This document shows positions 1 to 11,950 of a DNA stretch of 64,000 nt, piece by piece; position 1 is the first letter of the stretch, and the number at the start of each line of letters is the position of its first letter. A program made the position numbers and the translations under genes. Where the stretch lies: NCBI RefSeq assembly GCF_000002235.5, contig NW_022145596.1, positions 28,123,867 through 28,187,866 on the forward strand, read 5' to 3'. The notes under the pieces are model-generated. The model had not been told where the DNA came from. It did no database searches and worked only from the letters and a program-made list of their open reading frames with translations. The DNA is from Strongylocentrotus purpuratus. Taxonomy: Eukaryota; Echinodermata; Echinoidea; Camarodonta; Strongylocentrotidae.

Positions 1-1112
1 AGAAAAATTAAGATTCAAATACACCATGATAGTACTTACAGCATAATAAACTATATCATATAATGTAAGACCTTAATTCCTCATAAACGATACATAATTA
101 CACACATTTTGTATTGTATAAATGATTTGATTTTCCCCACAAAGGTAAATTTATGCAATAGAAAGAGATATCATTTGTTGTTTTTAGAAGGGGAATACTT
201 TTCATTATGTTTAACTTTAAAATACAACAAATGCATATTGTAGCCTCTAATATCCTTACATGTATAAGATAACTTTCTTATTTAACTTCTTATATATCTT
301 CAGAGTCATACTAAGAAATGCAATTGGATTAATTAAAAAAAATCAAATGTCTCATCTGCAAAATAATGATACAAACACATATATTTCCTTGTAACTAAAA
401 AACTTAAGTTATGTAGAGTTTTTAGAAATGATTTCAACAATCTGTCCCGCAGATTTCAATTACAATTGGGCATTTTAAGGAATTAATTCCTACCAGGTAC
501 CAATTTACCTAAAGCCTCGGTCACAAATGCCATTACGAACGCCGTACGAACGATTTTTAGACAATGGAAATTCAGAAACACAATGGAAAAACAATGGAAA
601 AACAATAGAAAAACAATGGAAAAACAATGGAAAAACTATGGAAAAACAATGGAAAAACTATGGAAAAACGGAGATTCGTACAAACCTTGGTGACCGTAGC
701 ATTGCATGAGTATGGCAAATTTAGATTCATGTCTTATCAAAGGTCGTGCTGTAGCAGGGAAAAGCAAGGCACACTACTCTTCCCTCATTCCATTTTGCCA
801 CGGTGGTTCTTCTTCTTCTGCAGTGACCACCTTGGGCCAAAGGGCAAGTGCATAGCGTCCCCGCTATATTATGACCGGTAAAAATTAGGGTGACATAGAC
901 TACCTAAAGTCCTCCAAGGCAACCTGAAGTCCTGCTTTTGTTGCCAATTTGGCAACTATAGAATGACAAGTTCATATCGTTTTAGGTGCATTTCAGCACT
1001 CTACTGTATTTGAATCCCAAAAGTTGAATCGGCTACATATTATTTGTCTGGGGTGCCTGGCTAGCAATCCAAATCAAGTGTGAAGAGAGAGAGAGAGAGA
1101 CCTGTTTGATTA
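1..1112. other. COQ2 3' flank, no gene seen
   Basis: AT-rich sequence downstream of the COQ2 stop codon (COQ2 is on the minus strand). It holds a short A-rich minisatellite at about 566-669 and a GA run at 1085-1100. No conserved reading frame is recognisable. Part next to 1113 must be the COQ2 3' UTR, but no clear poly(A) signal could be assigned. Confidence 0.5.
566..669. repeat. Minisatellite, about 12-bp unit
   Basis: About eight imperfect tandem copies of a unit close to ACAATGGAAAAA. The open frames on this strand here (MEKQWKNNGKT-type) are only translations of the repeat. Confidence 0.85.
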
Positions 1113-3799
1113 TTAGCCTTTCCTTGATATATCCTTCTCAGGATAGTCTTTCATCTCATCCGAATCAGGGAGAGCCTTTGCTAGAGTCCCAGCTACAATG
1201 CCAGCAAAGATGATAAGTCCGAGACGCTTGTTAGAATGGAATTTATTCCAACAATCCTCAGGCTTGTTGATGTCAACTGTCCATATCTGGGTATGGGGAA
1301 ATACAATAAAGCAAAGAATGCATTTTATTTCTAAACAGGTAGGACAAGCGTTCCTTTCGCCGCTGGTATTCATGAAAGGAATCCGCATTAACCACATGGG
1401 TTCCTATGTCAACTGCTCCGCAAGTTTTCTTAACTTCCACCCTGAACCCAACACTTTATCTGGCCCTAATCCCAATCCTAAGCTTAACCTAAAACCTGAT
1501 TAAAAAAACCCACAAAATTATTCCTATACCTTTCAAAAGAGAAACCAAGAGCATAATTATGTTGCCTGGGTGAATGTCAGATCACCAGGAAATAAGCACA
1601 TATATGAATTGCACTTGATACTGTCAATGGCTAAACTTTATGGGCATTTTTTTGTATGTTTGTTTATTTTACCCCACTGCTAAGAAAGCATGTGTAAGCA
1701 ACCAGATTCTAGATATAGATATATATCCATAAAAGATATAACAACTAGATATCCCTAACAAATCATTAATGACATGGGCCAACTAAAAGCATGATCTAAA
1801 CACAATTCTCAAAGCAAGGTTTGTGTATTGGTGCTGAATTATCCTTAGGATTTATTATCAATAAGTCAATAATTGTTGCTGCTGAGAGAGAGTAGCAGCA
1901 TTATATTTGACTGACCTGGTTTGCCAGTTGTGCTCCAGCCAGTGATATAGCTAGGTAGTATGGTATAGTCTGCTCTGCATTGTACCCTGATAGAACCAAG
2001 CCACCAATCATCAAGCTTCCGAAGCCACTCAGCCACTGCTTCGTCCTGTCTCCCATGAAGATTGAGGTGGATTTCAGCCCTAGCAGCATGTCATCGTTCT
2101 TGTCCTGCAGAAAAGATTGGAATGCACTTTATTTCAATGATGTCGGGTCAATCAGAGGACATCAGACCCGAAATTCCACCTGCTAAAATATTCTCCCTCT
2201 CATATTGTTAAGCTTTTTTTTTAGGTCAGCGTTTATGCCAGTGCAATACATTTGGCGCTTATAGCAAGTCTAGGGTACTTTAGAAAACAATATCGTAATC
2301 AATCATAAATCCTTTGTAACTTCTGTATCCAACAAGCATAATACACCTCTGAATATGACAATGTACATGTTCAACCTGCAAAATGTATTTGCCCGTTTCA
2401 TACATGCAGGCTAATTTACAGTTGAATACACTCCCTCCCTCGGATAGGACGTTAAATGGAGGATGCAAGTCATTTTCATCATTCCGTGGAGAGGAGAGTC
2501 ACCAGCTTTGTATGCTAAAAACCCACTGCACGATTCATGTTAGAGTAGGTAAAAACCGGGTGTAGTGGTCAACCAGCACATCCCCAACCCGTTATGCCAG
2601 GAGATGGACCCAAGGGTTACAGTGATTCGATTTACTTTTTGCCTCCCAGGCACATGTGATGCCAAATAATTGCTAATAATTGCTTTATCTCGTACCTGAT
2701 GGCCGTAGATGGTGTCGTACACCAACGTCCAGGAGATACCAGCTACGTAGAGAGGGAGGACAACACTCCAGTCACACGAGCCATGGATTGCTGCCCAACC
2801 CAATATAGCTCCCCAGTTGAAGGCCATACCTAGATCAGAATGATGACAAGACAAGATTATTATTATTATTGTTACTATTTATTTGGCATTTCAAACATAC
2901 AATAGAAGGTACAATAGAATGGCACATAGGATATAAAGTATGAAAGACTAAAATTGGCTTCCCATGCTGTGCCTCTCGAAGTTGCCTGGAAGAAAAAAGG
3001 AATGTGAAATTTCTATAACCCGTCAGTCTTTTCTTCCAAAACTTGAGAGCAGATGCACAAAGTGTTGATACAAGCCCCAGCAAAGTAAGCATTTCCCTCA
3101 GAAATAGAGTTTCACTATAAGAATTGCTTTCTGCATCCAGGAGTACAAGTGGATGCCCAGTAGGATGTTATAGTGACTGTGCTAGATTAGCATGTGCACA
3201 CCAGTAAAGAGGAATTAACTGAAAAGTTAAGCTTCCCAGAGGAATGACGATTATTCACTGCAAATACGGAATTGTAAATAAATTTAGTGACCAGTGAAAT
3301 AATACAATGTAAAATACTGTGATAAGTTCAGTATATTTAATTGGGAAAGTGCTACATGTATATACAAAAAATTACTTTTATAATCATTGAAAAATAGTAT
3401 ACAACTCTTACTACAAAGATATACCTATAATCTGATGGCATATCGGTCAAGAAAAATCATGGAGAGAAATACTGACAAATATAGAAAGGGAAAGAGAGGG
3501 AGACAGACAGACAAAGAGGTAGATGAGAAAGGAGGACATAAATAAAAACTGAGAAAGGGTCGAGGCAAAAAAACAGAAAGAGATATGAAGAGAGAGGAAG
3601 TATGAACGAGAGAGAAATAGAGAGAGAGAGAGAGAGAGAGACAAAGGGACAGAGAGAGAAAGAGAGAGAGACAGACAGACAGATATAGAAATAGAGAAAG
3701 AGAGAGACAGAGAGAGAGAAATAAAGAGAGACAGAGAGAGAGAAATAAAGAGAAACAGAGAGAGAGAAATAAAGAGATAGAGAGAGAGAGAGGCATAGA

Positions 3800-3845
<46 letters not shown>

Positions 3846-5315
3846 CATAGAGAGAGAGAGACAGAGAGATAGAGAAAGAGAAAGATAGAGAAACAGAGAG
3901 AGAGAGCGACAGAGACAGAGAGCAATAAAGAGAGAGAATACAAGTGAAGATGATGTCTGACATACCTAACACAGCTTGAGGCCAGTATGTTATCCTCTTC
4001 ATCAGTGGATAGCTGACAACAAGAAGCATTGATGATGCACCTAGTGCTACACTGTATACACCATGAAGAAGAGATAAAACAATATAATCTCAATTCATCA
4101 CCATCATACAGAGTGTAGGCTGTGATGTATTTGCATAAATTAAAAGCATGCAGTAATCTTACAATAACAAATATCCATCAAATTTTCTCATTCTCTGGTT
4201 TGTAATAAATTGAAAACCTTAAATATGTAATGCTATACCATACATGGATCTATTTTCATACAAAATTTAAGAATTTTTGTCTTTAGTTAGATTTTTATTA
4301 TGTTACGTATAGTACCCGCATTTGAAGAAATATGCACAATGTCTACATACCACTAAGTAATGTCATGTGCTTTTTCTTGGAAAACTTTGTTAGAACTGAA
4401 AGTGTGTTCAAACATAACTGAAACAATAGAGTATAAGAATGATTTGATATGTAAGTAACATAAGAAATATGAATGACAGCTGATATTTTCTCACTAGATA
4501 GTCCTGGAGAAATGGTTTTAGAGGCATAACCTGGAGAGACAGAAAGAGATCATTCTAAAATATGTTTTATATGATAGCAAATTGAAGATATATATTAAAT
4601 GCCTTAAAGGAACTTGGTAACTTTGTTCAGATGAGAGAAAATGTTGCTAAGGTAGTGACTTCAATGCTAGATGTGCAATTCAGGATAATCTGAAAGTTTG
4701 AGTGAAAACAGACCGTTATTAATGATAAAAATTTGGAAAAACTGATCCGATCGATTCCTTAATTATCCCAACTACAGTTGTATAATATCATAACTTAATT
4801 AAATTTTAGGTGGATGTAAATCATCACAAAGCAATGAATTGGCTCTATATACCATTCCAAACATTTAAGTGTGGAAAGAAAATTTACTGTTAGAGGGTGA
4901 TGCACAGTGGCGCTTTCAAAGAAAACCATAAATATCTTTGTGGTTTGAGAAATTTTCGGGAGTTTTGCATGTTAGAGGGTTAGTACAGTAGAAGGAATAT
5001 AATAAGTAACATTTCAATCATACAAACATTACACAGTTTTTTCATCAACCTTCCCCAATGTTACCGAGTTACTTTAAAAGGTATGTTAACTAGGTGCTTT
5101 AGAGTGCTCAAGACATACCTGTACCAATTGAATGAGAGGAGAATGGCTAGAGATGCTGAGAGTTGACACGCCAGGAAGCACAGTGCTTGGAACTGAGTGA
5201 TCTCACCTGCAGCCAACGGCCGAACTTTAGTCCTTTCAACCTAAGTAAATCAGACAGAGAGATAGAGAGAGAGAGAGAGAGAGACAGGAACCGAGAGAGA
5301 GAGAGGGAGACAGGA

Positions 5316-5349
<34 letters not shown>

Positions 5350-7137
5350 TTCAGACCAGTAGTGCTTTATGGGAAATGCATATTCATGAATAAGTCGTCT
5401 CTGATTGGACAGTGGGTTCCTTACTTCGCATCTGGCCAGCTGCGATACGCTCCATTGTGTAGTACCGTACTATTTTTTCCTTTCTGTTCTCATTCATTTG
5501 CTTGGCACCACAATTGCGGGGTTAGCCCTGCTGTTTTGCAGGGTCAGCTAACCCCATAGGTGGGGCTAGCACACTTTGGTAAATACGAGTCTGAACAGAA
5601 AGTGGAATAAGCTTAACCCGGACTATATGTGGGGCTAAGACCCCCCCCCCCCCTTAACCCCACCTATAGTACGGGGTTAAGCAAAATTTTGCCAGTGTGA
5701 AAACAGTATATGACTTTTTAATATCTACTCTTTTTTATCACCCTCTTGCTTGTTTTATTTTCTAGGAGTTTTCCTATTGCTGCCTTTCCTGATGACTCTT
5801 TGGCACATCAATATTGTTGGATGACCAAAAGATATCACATTTTTCTTCCAACGACAAAACTCAGTCATCCGACGACCTTTGTTTCTACTAGGGACGTTAC
5901 TTACTGATTTATCAAAATCCTTGTCCCACATGTCATTAATGGTACAGCCTGCTCCTCTCATCAGCAATGCTCCTAGACCAAAGATACCCAGCATGTAGAC
6001 ATCAGGAAAGTGACCTGGTGAAGCGGCCATTGCAATACTCCATGTGCAGGGTAGGTACAATAGCCAAGTGCCTGAAGTGCCCAATCGAAAAAGAAGAAAA
6101 ATAGGTTGTAGAAAGACTATAAATTCTGGGTAAAATGCCAACAGTCGAAAAGAATGAACACATTTGTAAGAGAATTCTATTTCATAATTGTTCTTACTAG
6201 CAACTCTCTGAGATATCAATGAAAGCAGATTGAAGCTTGACTATCAAATTTTACTTGAAATACCATGTATCTCTCTCTCTCTCTCTCTCTCACTCTCTCT
6301 GTCTGTGAATGTACAGGCAACAAATCAGCAGTTTTATTGCTAGTAGAAACAAAGGATATGGCAGCAATTTATCTACTTTGAAAGCTATTATTGTTGATAA
6401 CATTCAATTTGCTCTTCTAACTATGAGGCAAGATGCTCTAATTTGTCTATTTGCAATAGAACTGAATAGTGCATCCTTTGAAATAATATACATAGTATGA
6501 TTAAGTTACCTATTGGTTTGTCCAGCCTGATGAGACGAAGATAAGGCTGCATCTTGGATGGGGCAGCATTGACGATAACAGCTGGACTAAGGCTTAGATG
6601 TCGCTTTGGTTCTATTAGACCAGGTCTAGAATGTTTATGATCCAACTGATGTGATCCAGTGCAATGTAACCATCTCCTACCGTGTAGTAGGTCAAAGTTT
6701 GACGACTGAGTAGTCCTACAAGCACATGCCATCGCCTTCAGATCCAACTGTTGCGGACCATGGCATCTTGTAAAACTGTGACAGTGCAATGCTTGAGATG
6801 GATTTGCAGCAAAGGCATTGTGATGATGGTTCATTGAGTCTGCTGATGCATTACAAGATGGCCGACAGTGATGATGCAAAGTTTGCAATGCTGTTGGATG
6901 CCTTGCAATACAGCTTTGTGAAGCCCCACTGTATCTTTGTAGAAAGTTTAATCTTGTTATACCTCTGTGCCTTTCATACACTTGAAGGCTATGATTTAGG
7001 CTGGATCCATGTATCATCTGACAATGTGCATGATGTCTAGCTTGAGTCAATGAAGCGCTCCTTGATCCGTTGAAGTACAAGAATGCCCTACAGGACAACC
7101 TCCACTTGCAGCTAGATACAGTAGAGACAGCTGCCAT
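1113..7137 (-). CDS. COQ2: 4-hydroxybenzoate polyprenyltransferase, mitochondrial (COQ2)
   Basis: Attaches the polyprenyl tail to 4-hydroxybenzoate in coenzyme Q synthesis; an inner mitochondrial membrane enzyme of the UbiA family. Exons in gene order: 7137-6510, 6071-5905, 5240-5119, 4051-3966, 2829-2696, 2104-1916, 1286-1113. Every junction is GT..AG and in phase, giving 1500 nt, 499 residues. The first Asp-rich motif NDMWDKDFD (residues 255-263) and the second, [13 protein letters not shown] (372-384), which bind Mg-diphosphate, are intact, as is GLKSTSI after the second. The C-terminus reads [12 protein letters not shown], typical of animal COQ2. Several hydrophobic helices follow residue 210. 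The start is the first ATG of the open frame (MAAVST). About 190 residues, rich in His, Cys and Ser, precede the conserved [15 protein letters not shown]; that is longer than the human leader. Introns carry a GA microsatellite and a MITE. Confidence 0.95.
2443..2600 (+). repeat. SINE body fragment
   Basis: Lies in a COQ2 intron. It shares with 59228-59310 and 59541-59610 the segments GGA(C)GTTAAATGGAGG, GAGGAGAGTCACCA and AACCCACTGCAC, then a GTGTAGTG and CGGGAGATG-like end. No tRNA-like head is clear upstream, so it is probably 5' truncated. Confidence 0.6.
2856..2990 (+). repeat. ATT-rich interspersed element fragment
   Basis: Starts with (ATT)n and TATTTATTTGGC. The same start (ATT repeats, ATTTATTTGACC) is seen at 59318, where it interrupts a SINE. 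The family was not identified. Confidence 0.4.
3590..3950. repeat. Long GA/CT microsatellite
   Basis: About 360 bp of imperfect (GA)n with interspersed GACA and GATA steps, inside a COQ2 intron just downstream of exon 4051-3966. The long minus-strand frames of Leu-Ser repeats over it are translations of the repeat. Confidence 0.95.
4604..5077. mobile_element. MITE family C, TTAA-flanked, in COQ2 intron
   Basis: 474-bp element ending in inverted repeats: TTAAAGGAACTTGGTAAC at the left, and GTTACCGAGTTACTTTAA at the right. Both ends are TTAA, as left by piggyBac- or Kolobok-type transposition. Its right half recurs at 60061-60204 in a WDR19 intron. No coding capacity. Confidence 0.7.
5254..5345. 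repeat. GA microsatellite
   Basis: Interrupted (GA)n with two CAGGAACC insertions, next to the acceptor of COQ2 exon 5240-5119. Confidence 0.9.
5510..5700. repeat. Foldback GGGGTTAGC/GGTTAAGC region with C run
   Basis: Several inverted copies of a GGGGTTA(G/A)GC-type word (for example 5519, 5549, 5620, 5685) surround a 13-base C run at 5641. It looks like a degenerate foldback element in a COQ2 intron; the ends are not definable. Confidence 0.4.
6271..6302. repeat. CT microsatellite
   Basis: About 32 bp of (CT)n in the first COQ2 intron. Confidence 0.9.
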
Positions 7138-8103
7138 TTCCACACCTCCTGACAAACAAAATGAAGGACTTGTTATGCATTTACATATTCTTCTTTAATA
7201 ATTAATACTATGGACAGGCTTTTAAGGAGAGTAACTTTTTACTCTTAAAATTAGTTGACTTGACTTCCAACTTTAGCTTGGCTGTGATACATATATTTTT
7301 TAGAATGATTGAAAGGCAAATCAATGTCATTCTCAGTGCTTCCAATTTATTTTTCGTCGTCCATCATTATTTGGGCCATAATTTTGTTGATATTTTTTAC
7401 ACTTAATGCCAATTACATTGTAATTTTCATAGCCCGATCAGCATTTGATCTTGAGTTTTATTAGTGTAATTAGGCATGCGCAGGGATTACACTAAATTTA
7501 ACGTACAACACGCATGCACCTTAGTACACTTGAAGAAGTGCTTAAAGAAACGCAGAAAGTTGCCTTTTTCGTGTACACCGCTATATCTGTATTTCTGGCA
7601 GAAATAACATAGCAAACTCTTGTGAGAGGTCAAAGTTTTTGTAAAGTAAATTGCCATTAGCTCATTATCATCAGGAACATGTGGCAGGTTAACAAATTGC
7701 CATCACTGACTCGGATATACAGATTTTGAATTTTTTTTGTTAGATTCTTGATCAATTTCAAAGTGCTTGGTATGAGAAGAAAGAAGGACCAACTAGGCTA
7801 GGGAACTAAGAAGCCAGTGTGCAAGGTTCGTTGGGGCGATTTTATGCAAGTTAGGATTTGTTTATATCACTCTCTAAGTTTAAGCAGGGGTATGGTGCCA
7901 ATTAAGGCTAGGTTATATTAATATCATATTTCATATTACCACCTAGCCCTTAACTTAGGCTATTTCGACCACAAGTTTTAACTGGTTTCGTAGAAACTAG
8001 AATTTAAAATAGAACGAAAATACAATTGGTGATTTACAATACAAATTACAACATCATTATGTAAAATAGACAACAATTTGAATGTTCCCATGCCATGGCA
8101 TCG
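7138..8103. other. COQ2 upstream region, no gene seen
   Basis: The COQ2 5' UTR and promoter should lie at the left of this stretch. No TATA box or CpG cluster stands out immediately upstream of the ATG. No coding frame is recognised. Confidence 0.4.
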
Positions 8104-9641
8104 TTAAGACCAGTATTGGAAACGCCCCAATTTCAAAAAATGAAATGGAAGCTCTCATTACCAATCATGTGAAAGAAAATGTTTTGACTAATACATGATG
8201 ATAAAAAATTTGCCGGGAAACCGCCTACTAATTCATATATTTGGTAAAATTTGTTTCTCTCATGGTCTGTGAGAGATATAGGGTAGTCCCATATACATCT
8301 TTCTGTGTATAGTGCTTGTAACTTTACGAAGAATGGGCCAAATTTCTTATCATTTTGATGATTCCAGAACCTTACATATGCTAGATGCTAGATGATCAAC
8401 CTTTTCTGATCGATTCCACAACGTTTCTTTCACAATGCAATCGCATGACCATAACTAGGCAAATTCATGCAAAAAAATATATTCAAAAAATTGACTTGAA
8501 AACACATCACACAATTAGTCTGAACTGAGTCAGGAGCAAATTTGAAGAAATTATATTTTTAAATGTTGTAAAACCAAAGATATAAGAAGAAAACTGACCA
8601 AGTATCTGTACTAAAAATCGTACATGTAAAATTGGTCGTAGATATTCGACAGCTGAATATGACGCGCACAGTTGCATTACGTGCGTTCTCGAATCCAAAA
8701 TCGTACCTCACACACACAATCTCGCCATACCGCGAATGGTCCGTCTTGGGGAGCTAGCCGGCTGAGAGTTTGCAGCGATACCAACGCAGCTTCGGAGCTC
8801 CGCAGCGCGCCATTTTAGCGGGACTCGGAAAGGTTTGCGATGGGAAGGCAGCGGCCTAGCTTTTTGCCCAAACAACGCTAGATCGGCTGCTGGCAAAATG
8901 AAAATAACTACGATCGAGAACATCGTCGGTTTCTTAACTTTTCAGTGAGATAATTCTGAATTCTAATTGAGACTATATAATAAATTAAATCGACAAAGAA
9001 ACCTCGATAGAACTCTTATAACTCTATACAAAAGCTTGTTTATTTCTTCATTTGACATTTTGTTTTCGACCATTTTTTCGTGCGCGAGTCAATGTAAACT
9101 ATGTATTACCAAACTTTCAACACGCAAGGAACGGGGAACACTCGCGGACCTCGCAACAAATTCGTTGCAAAAAAAAATTTCAAGGGTGATTTTGAAGCAG
9201 TGAAGAACATTGGCGCTGCAATGCGCAGAAATATACTTGAAAGAAACTTAAAAAATAATACCTGAATTTTCAGAAAATCGTATTTGTATTAGTGTACCTA
9301 GATGTGACTTGTTTATAAATCAGATTTTATGAAGATTTGTCGGGAAAAAATGTCAATTTTTTCCGTTTGGTGGTCATTTCTAGGCTAATATTTTAAAAGT
9401 TGCATCAGTAATGGGCCCGATGTTTCTCTTATCGTACTCGCATGTTATTCTACATAGATTAAACATAGGATGGTTAAGGGTAAGACCAGATAACATTATA
9501 AAAAAGATATATCCTCCCACCCTCCCATATCCAAGTTTTGGGCTGATTATTGCCGACCCACCGCAGCAAGGCCATTCACGTACGCGCGCAAAGCGCCCTC
9601 TACTGCCCCATGAATGTGCCTACCATAACTGGTCTTTATCT
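8104..9641 (+). mobile_element. MITE family A copy 1, split by an insertion
   Basis: The left part (8104-8456) matches the copies at 50393-50763 and 58287-58685: CAGTATTGGAAACGCCCC at the start, then CCGGGAAACCGCCTACTAATT and TCTGTGAGAGATATAGGG. The matching 3' end, AACTGGTCTTTATC, is at 9626-9639. The 1165 bp between are a later insertion flanked by a 9-bp duplication, so the MITE was once continuous. Confidence 0.8.
8457..9621. mobile_element. TIR transposon with 9-bp target duplication (Mutator-like?)
   Basis: Flanked by ACCATAACT at 8448-8456 and again at 9622-9630. The ends are inverted repeats: AGGCAAATTCATG at the left and, read inwards from the right, AGGCACATTCATG (12 of 13). A 9-bp duplication is the hallmark of the Mutator superfamily. 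No transposase frame is present; the longest frames are under 80 codons. The interior at 8640-8930 is GC/CpG-rich, unlike its surroundings, and may be captured sequence. The superfamily call is inference from duplication length. Confidence 0.75.
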
Positions 9642-10486
9642 TTGATTATAATTATATCAATCAATTTGTCCATAATTCATACTCATGCTGGTGTTTTAGG
9701 TCTCACTTCAATTGGCCTCCTACTAGTCGGTGTAAAACACTGTCATTGAACAGCATGTCCACAGCAGCTCAGCACAGCACAGGTGCGGGCAGGGACTACA
9801 TAAATTCTACCACGCTCTGAAAAAATCAGCACGCAAGAGTTATGGCGGAGAGCGAGATCATTTTCTGCTGATTGTTAGCGGGAGCTATTAATTATTAATG
9901 CTCCCTAGACTAGCTATTGTAAGAAGGCTAGTTTAATCAAAATAATCATCAGTATGTTCACGATAAAGAAAATATAAGAAATAAGCTTACAATTAATGAC
10001 AGGATACAGCTGGAAGCTCGTTTGAACAGCTCTGGGTAAATCGGAACAGCTGATTCGAGCTCGAAACATTGATTACGCAATGATACAACATGTGTATATT
10101 TTACGGAATCGTGGAGAAAACCATCCTCGCCCAATCATCAAAGGAACTTCCGTCGACTTGACATGAGTACGGGTCCGAAACAGTGCTTGCTATATGCGAC
10201 ATAGTATGCGGGTGTCAAAAATAGATGAGATTCGAGAAGTGCGATAATAAAAGTCAAGCTTATAATTATATGTAATTATCAAAATAAGTATCCTTTATTA
10301 CTTTTGATGTAATTGCCCCTTGAACCCACTTGACCTATATTTTCCCAATGTCGCTTTTTTTCTTCAAGAAAGTGCCCTTTTTGTTCCAACCCCCCCCCCC
10401 CCCCCCCCCCCCCACTTTCAAAAGATACACAAGAGATTAAAGTTTCTAGAGAAGTAATTATGTGTCAAATGCATCCATCATGCAGT

Positions 10487-10520
<34 letters not shown>

Positions 10521-11162
10521 GGATCGAGGAGAGAGAAGGAGCGAGAGAGATGGGAGGAGAGAGAGAGAGGGAGAGAAGGAGAGAGAGAGAGAGAGAGAGA
10601 GAAGAGAGACGGCCGGTGCGTGTGATAATTATTCTATTGCCAATATGATTTAGATCGGTTTATATTCGGAGATTAGAGAATGAAACAAATATGCAGACTT
10701 TTGCAGATGGGGTATATAATTTATATAGTCCCGAATTGAGACTGGCGGGGATAGGGTGTGTGTGTGGGGGGGGGGGGGGGGAGGAGGTTAGGGTATATGC
10801 TATATTGGCCTCCTATAATACCGGTATCTAGCTGTCATCAGAACGAGCCATGTTCATATATATCCTGAAGCCGTTTCCTTGAAGTCCAGAGGATTATAAC
10901 ATCAAAACGAAAAAAATGGGATGAAAGTGGAACTACATAAAACTAATTTTACCGAAACTTTACCTCAGAAAAAACACCACAGCAGATTTGATATGAGTAT
11001 CATGCTATAATTTATCAAATAAAATGATTGAATTCATATCTGAAAAGATGACACGCTAACGAAAAGTATTGGCAATGATGCATCGTCATTTTCTTGAAAA
11101 ACAGAAAGCCTAAAAGATGATTAAACCGTGGTTATTACTCACAAAGCTGGGGAAATAGTTGA
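9642..11162. other. Intergenic, simple repeats only
   Basis: No conserved gene. Holds a 20+ base C run (10391-10413), a GA microsatellite (10487-10608) and a G run (10767-10781). Confidence 0.5.
10487..10608. repeat. GA microsatellite
   Basis: Interrupted (GA)n of about 120 bp. The RERERE-type frame over it is a repeat translation. Confidence 0.95.
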
Positions 11163-11950
11163 TTAACCCTTACTGTACTGGGGGGGGGGGCCTGGGAGGC
11201 CCCCCTCGACATTTTCGGAGATTGCGCCGCAACCGCTTGAAATTTTGAATTGTCGTTTCATACTTTTTTCCCTCAAATCTTACGCACGTTTTGATACCAT
11301 TTTCGTCGCAATCGGATATACCTGTGAGGTGTTACATAACAATTAGTATGCGCATGTCATCAAAAATATGCTATAATTGCATATATTCATGTACAAGCAG
11401 AAATGTGAATACAGGTTTAGATTCCTTCCTAAGTGGGTGATATGAATTGATATCGAATTGCTTTTATATGTTTCTCAAAGTAACTTGATGTATTCCAGAA
11501 CAAAAGAATACATAAGAAATAAAAACAATAGATATAATAAGAAATAAAAAAACAATAAAGTACATAAGAAAATAAATATTTAAAAATCGCATTAAATTTG
11601 CATAAATTATCATTATTAATTACATCAAAATAAATATTTTGTGTTAGAAAAGAAGTTTCATATGAATAATGAGTTTCAACATTCAAAGTGGAGTTTGACA
11701 CATTTTCTGTAAAATGCATAAAATTAGCATTTTGCATAATTAATTAGGCTATAACGACAAAAATTTGCATATTCGCAAAAAAACTAATTACACCATCTTG
11801 TTCGTTACGTAAATATCTACAAACATGCAAATTTTCGTGTTCATCGGACATCCGACGGCCGAGTGATCATAGGGGGGGGGGCCTCCAGGCCCCCCCCCCC
11901 CCCCCCCCAGTCAGGAGGTGCTCGAAATAGCCCAGTACAGTAAGGGTTAA
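11163..11950. mobile_element. piggyBac-like non-autonomous element
   Basis: 788 bp including TTAA at both ends. TTAACCCTTACTGTACTGGG at the left is matched exactly, inverted, by CCCAGTACAGTAAGGGTTAA at the right. A TTAA target with terminal CCCTT is typical of the piggyBac superfamily. G and C runs lie just inside both ends (11181-11190 and 11889-11908). The interior is AT-rich with no transposase. Confidence 0.85.

Noticed and set aside
3425-4093. Long minus-strand frames of Leu-Ser repeats
   Set aside because: They are translations of the GA microsatellite in a COQ2 intron; only the part matching 3966-4051 is coding.
8708-8923. Alternative first exon of COQ2 or TTC29
   Set aside because: The frame lies in an inserted transposon and has no donor that joins either gene in an obvious way.
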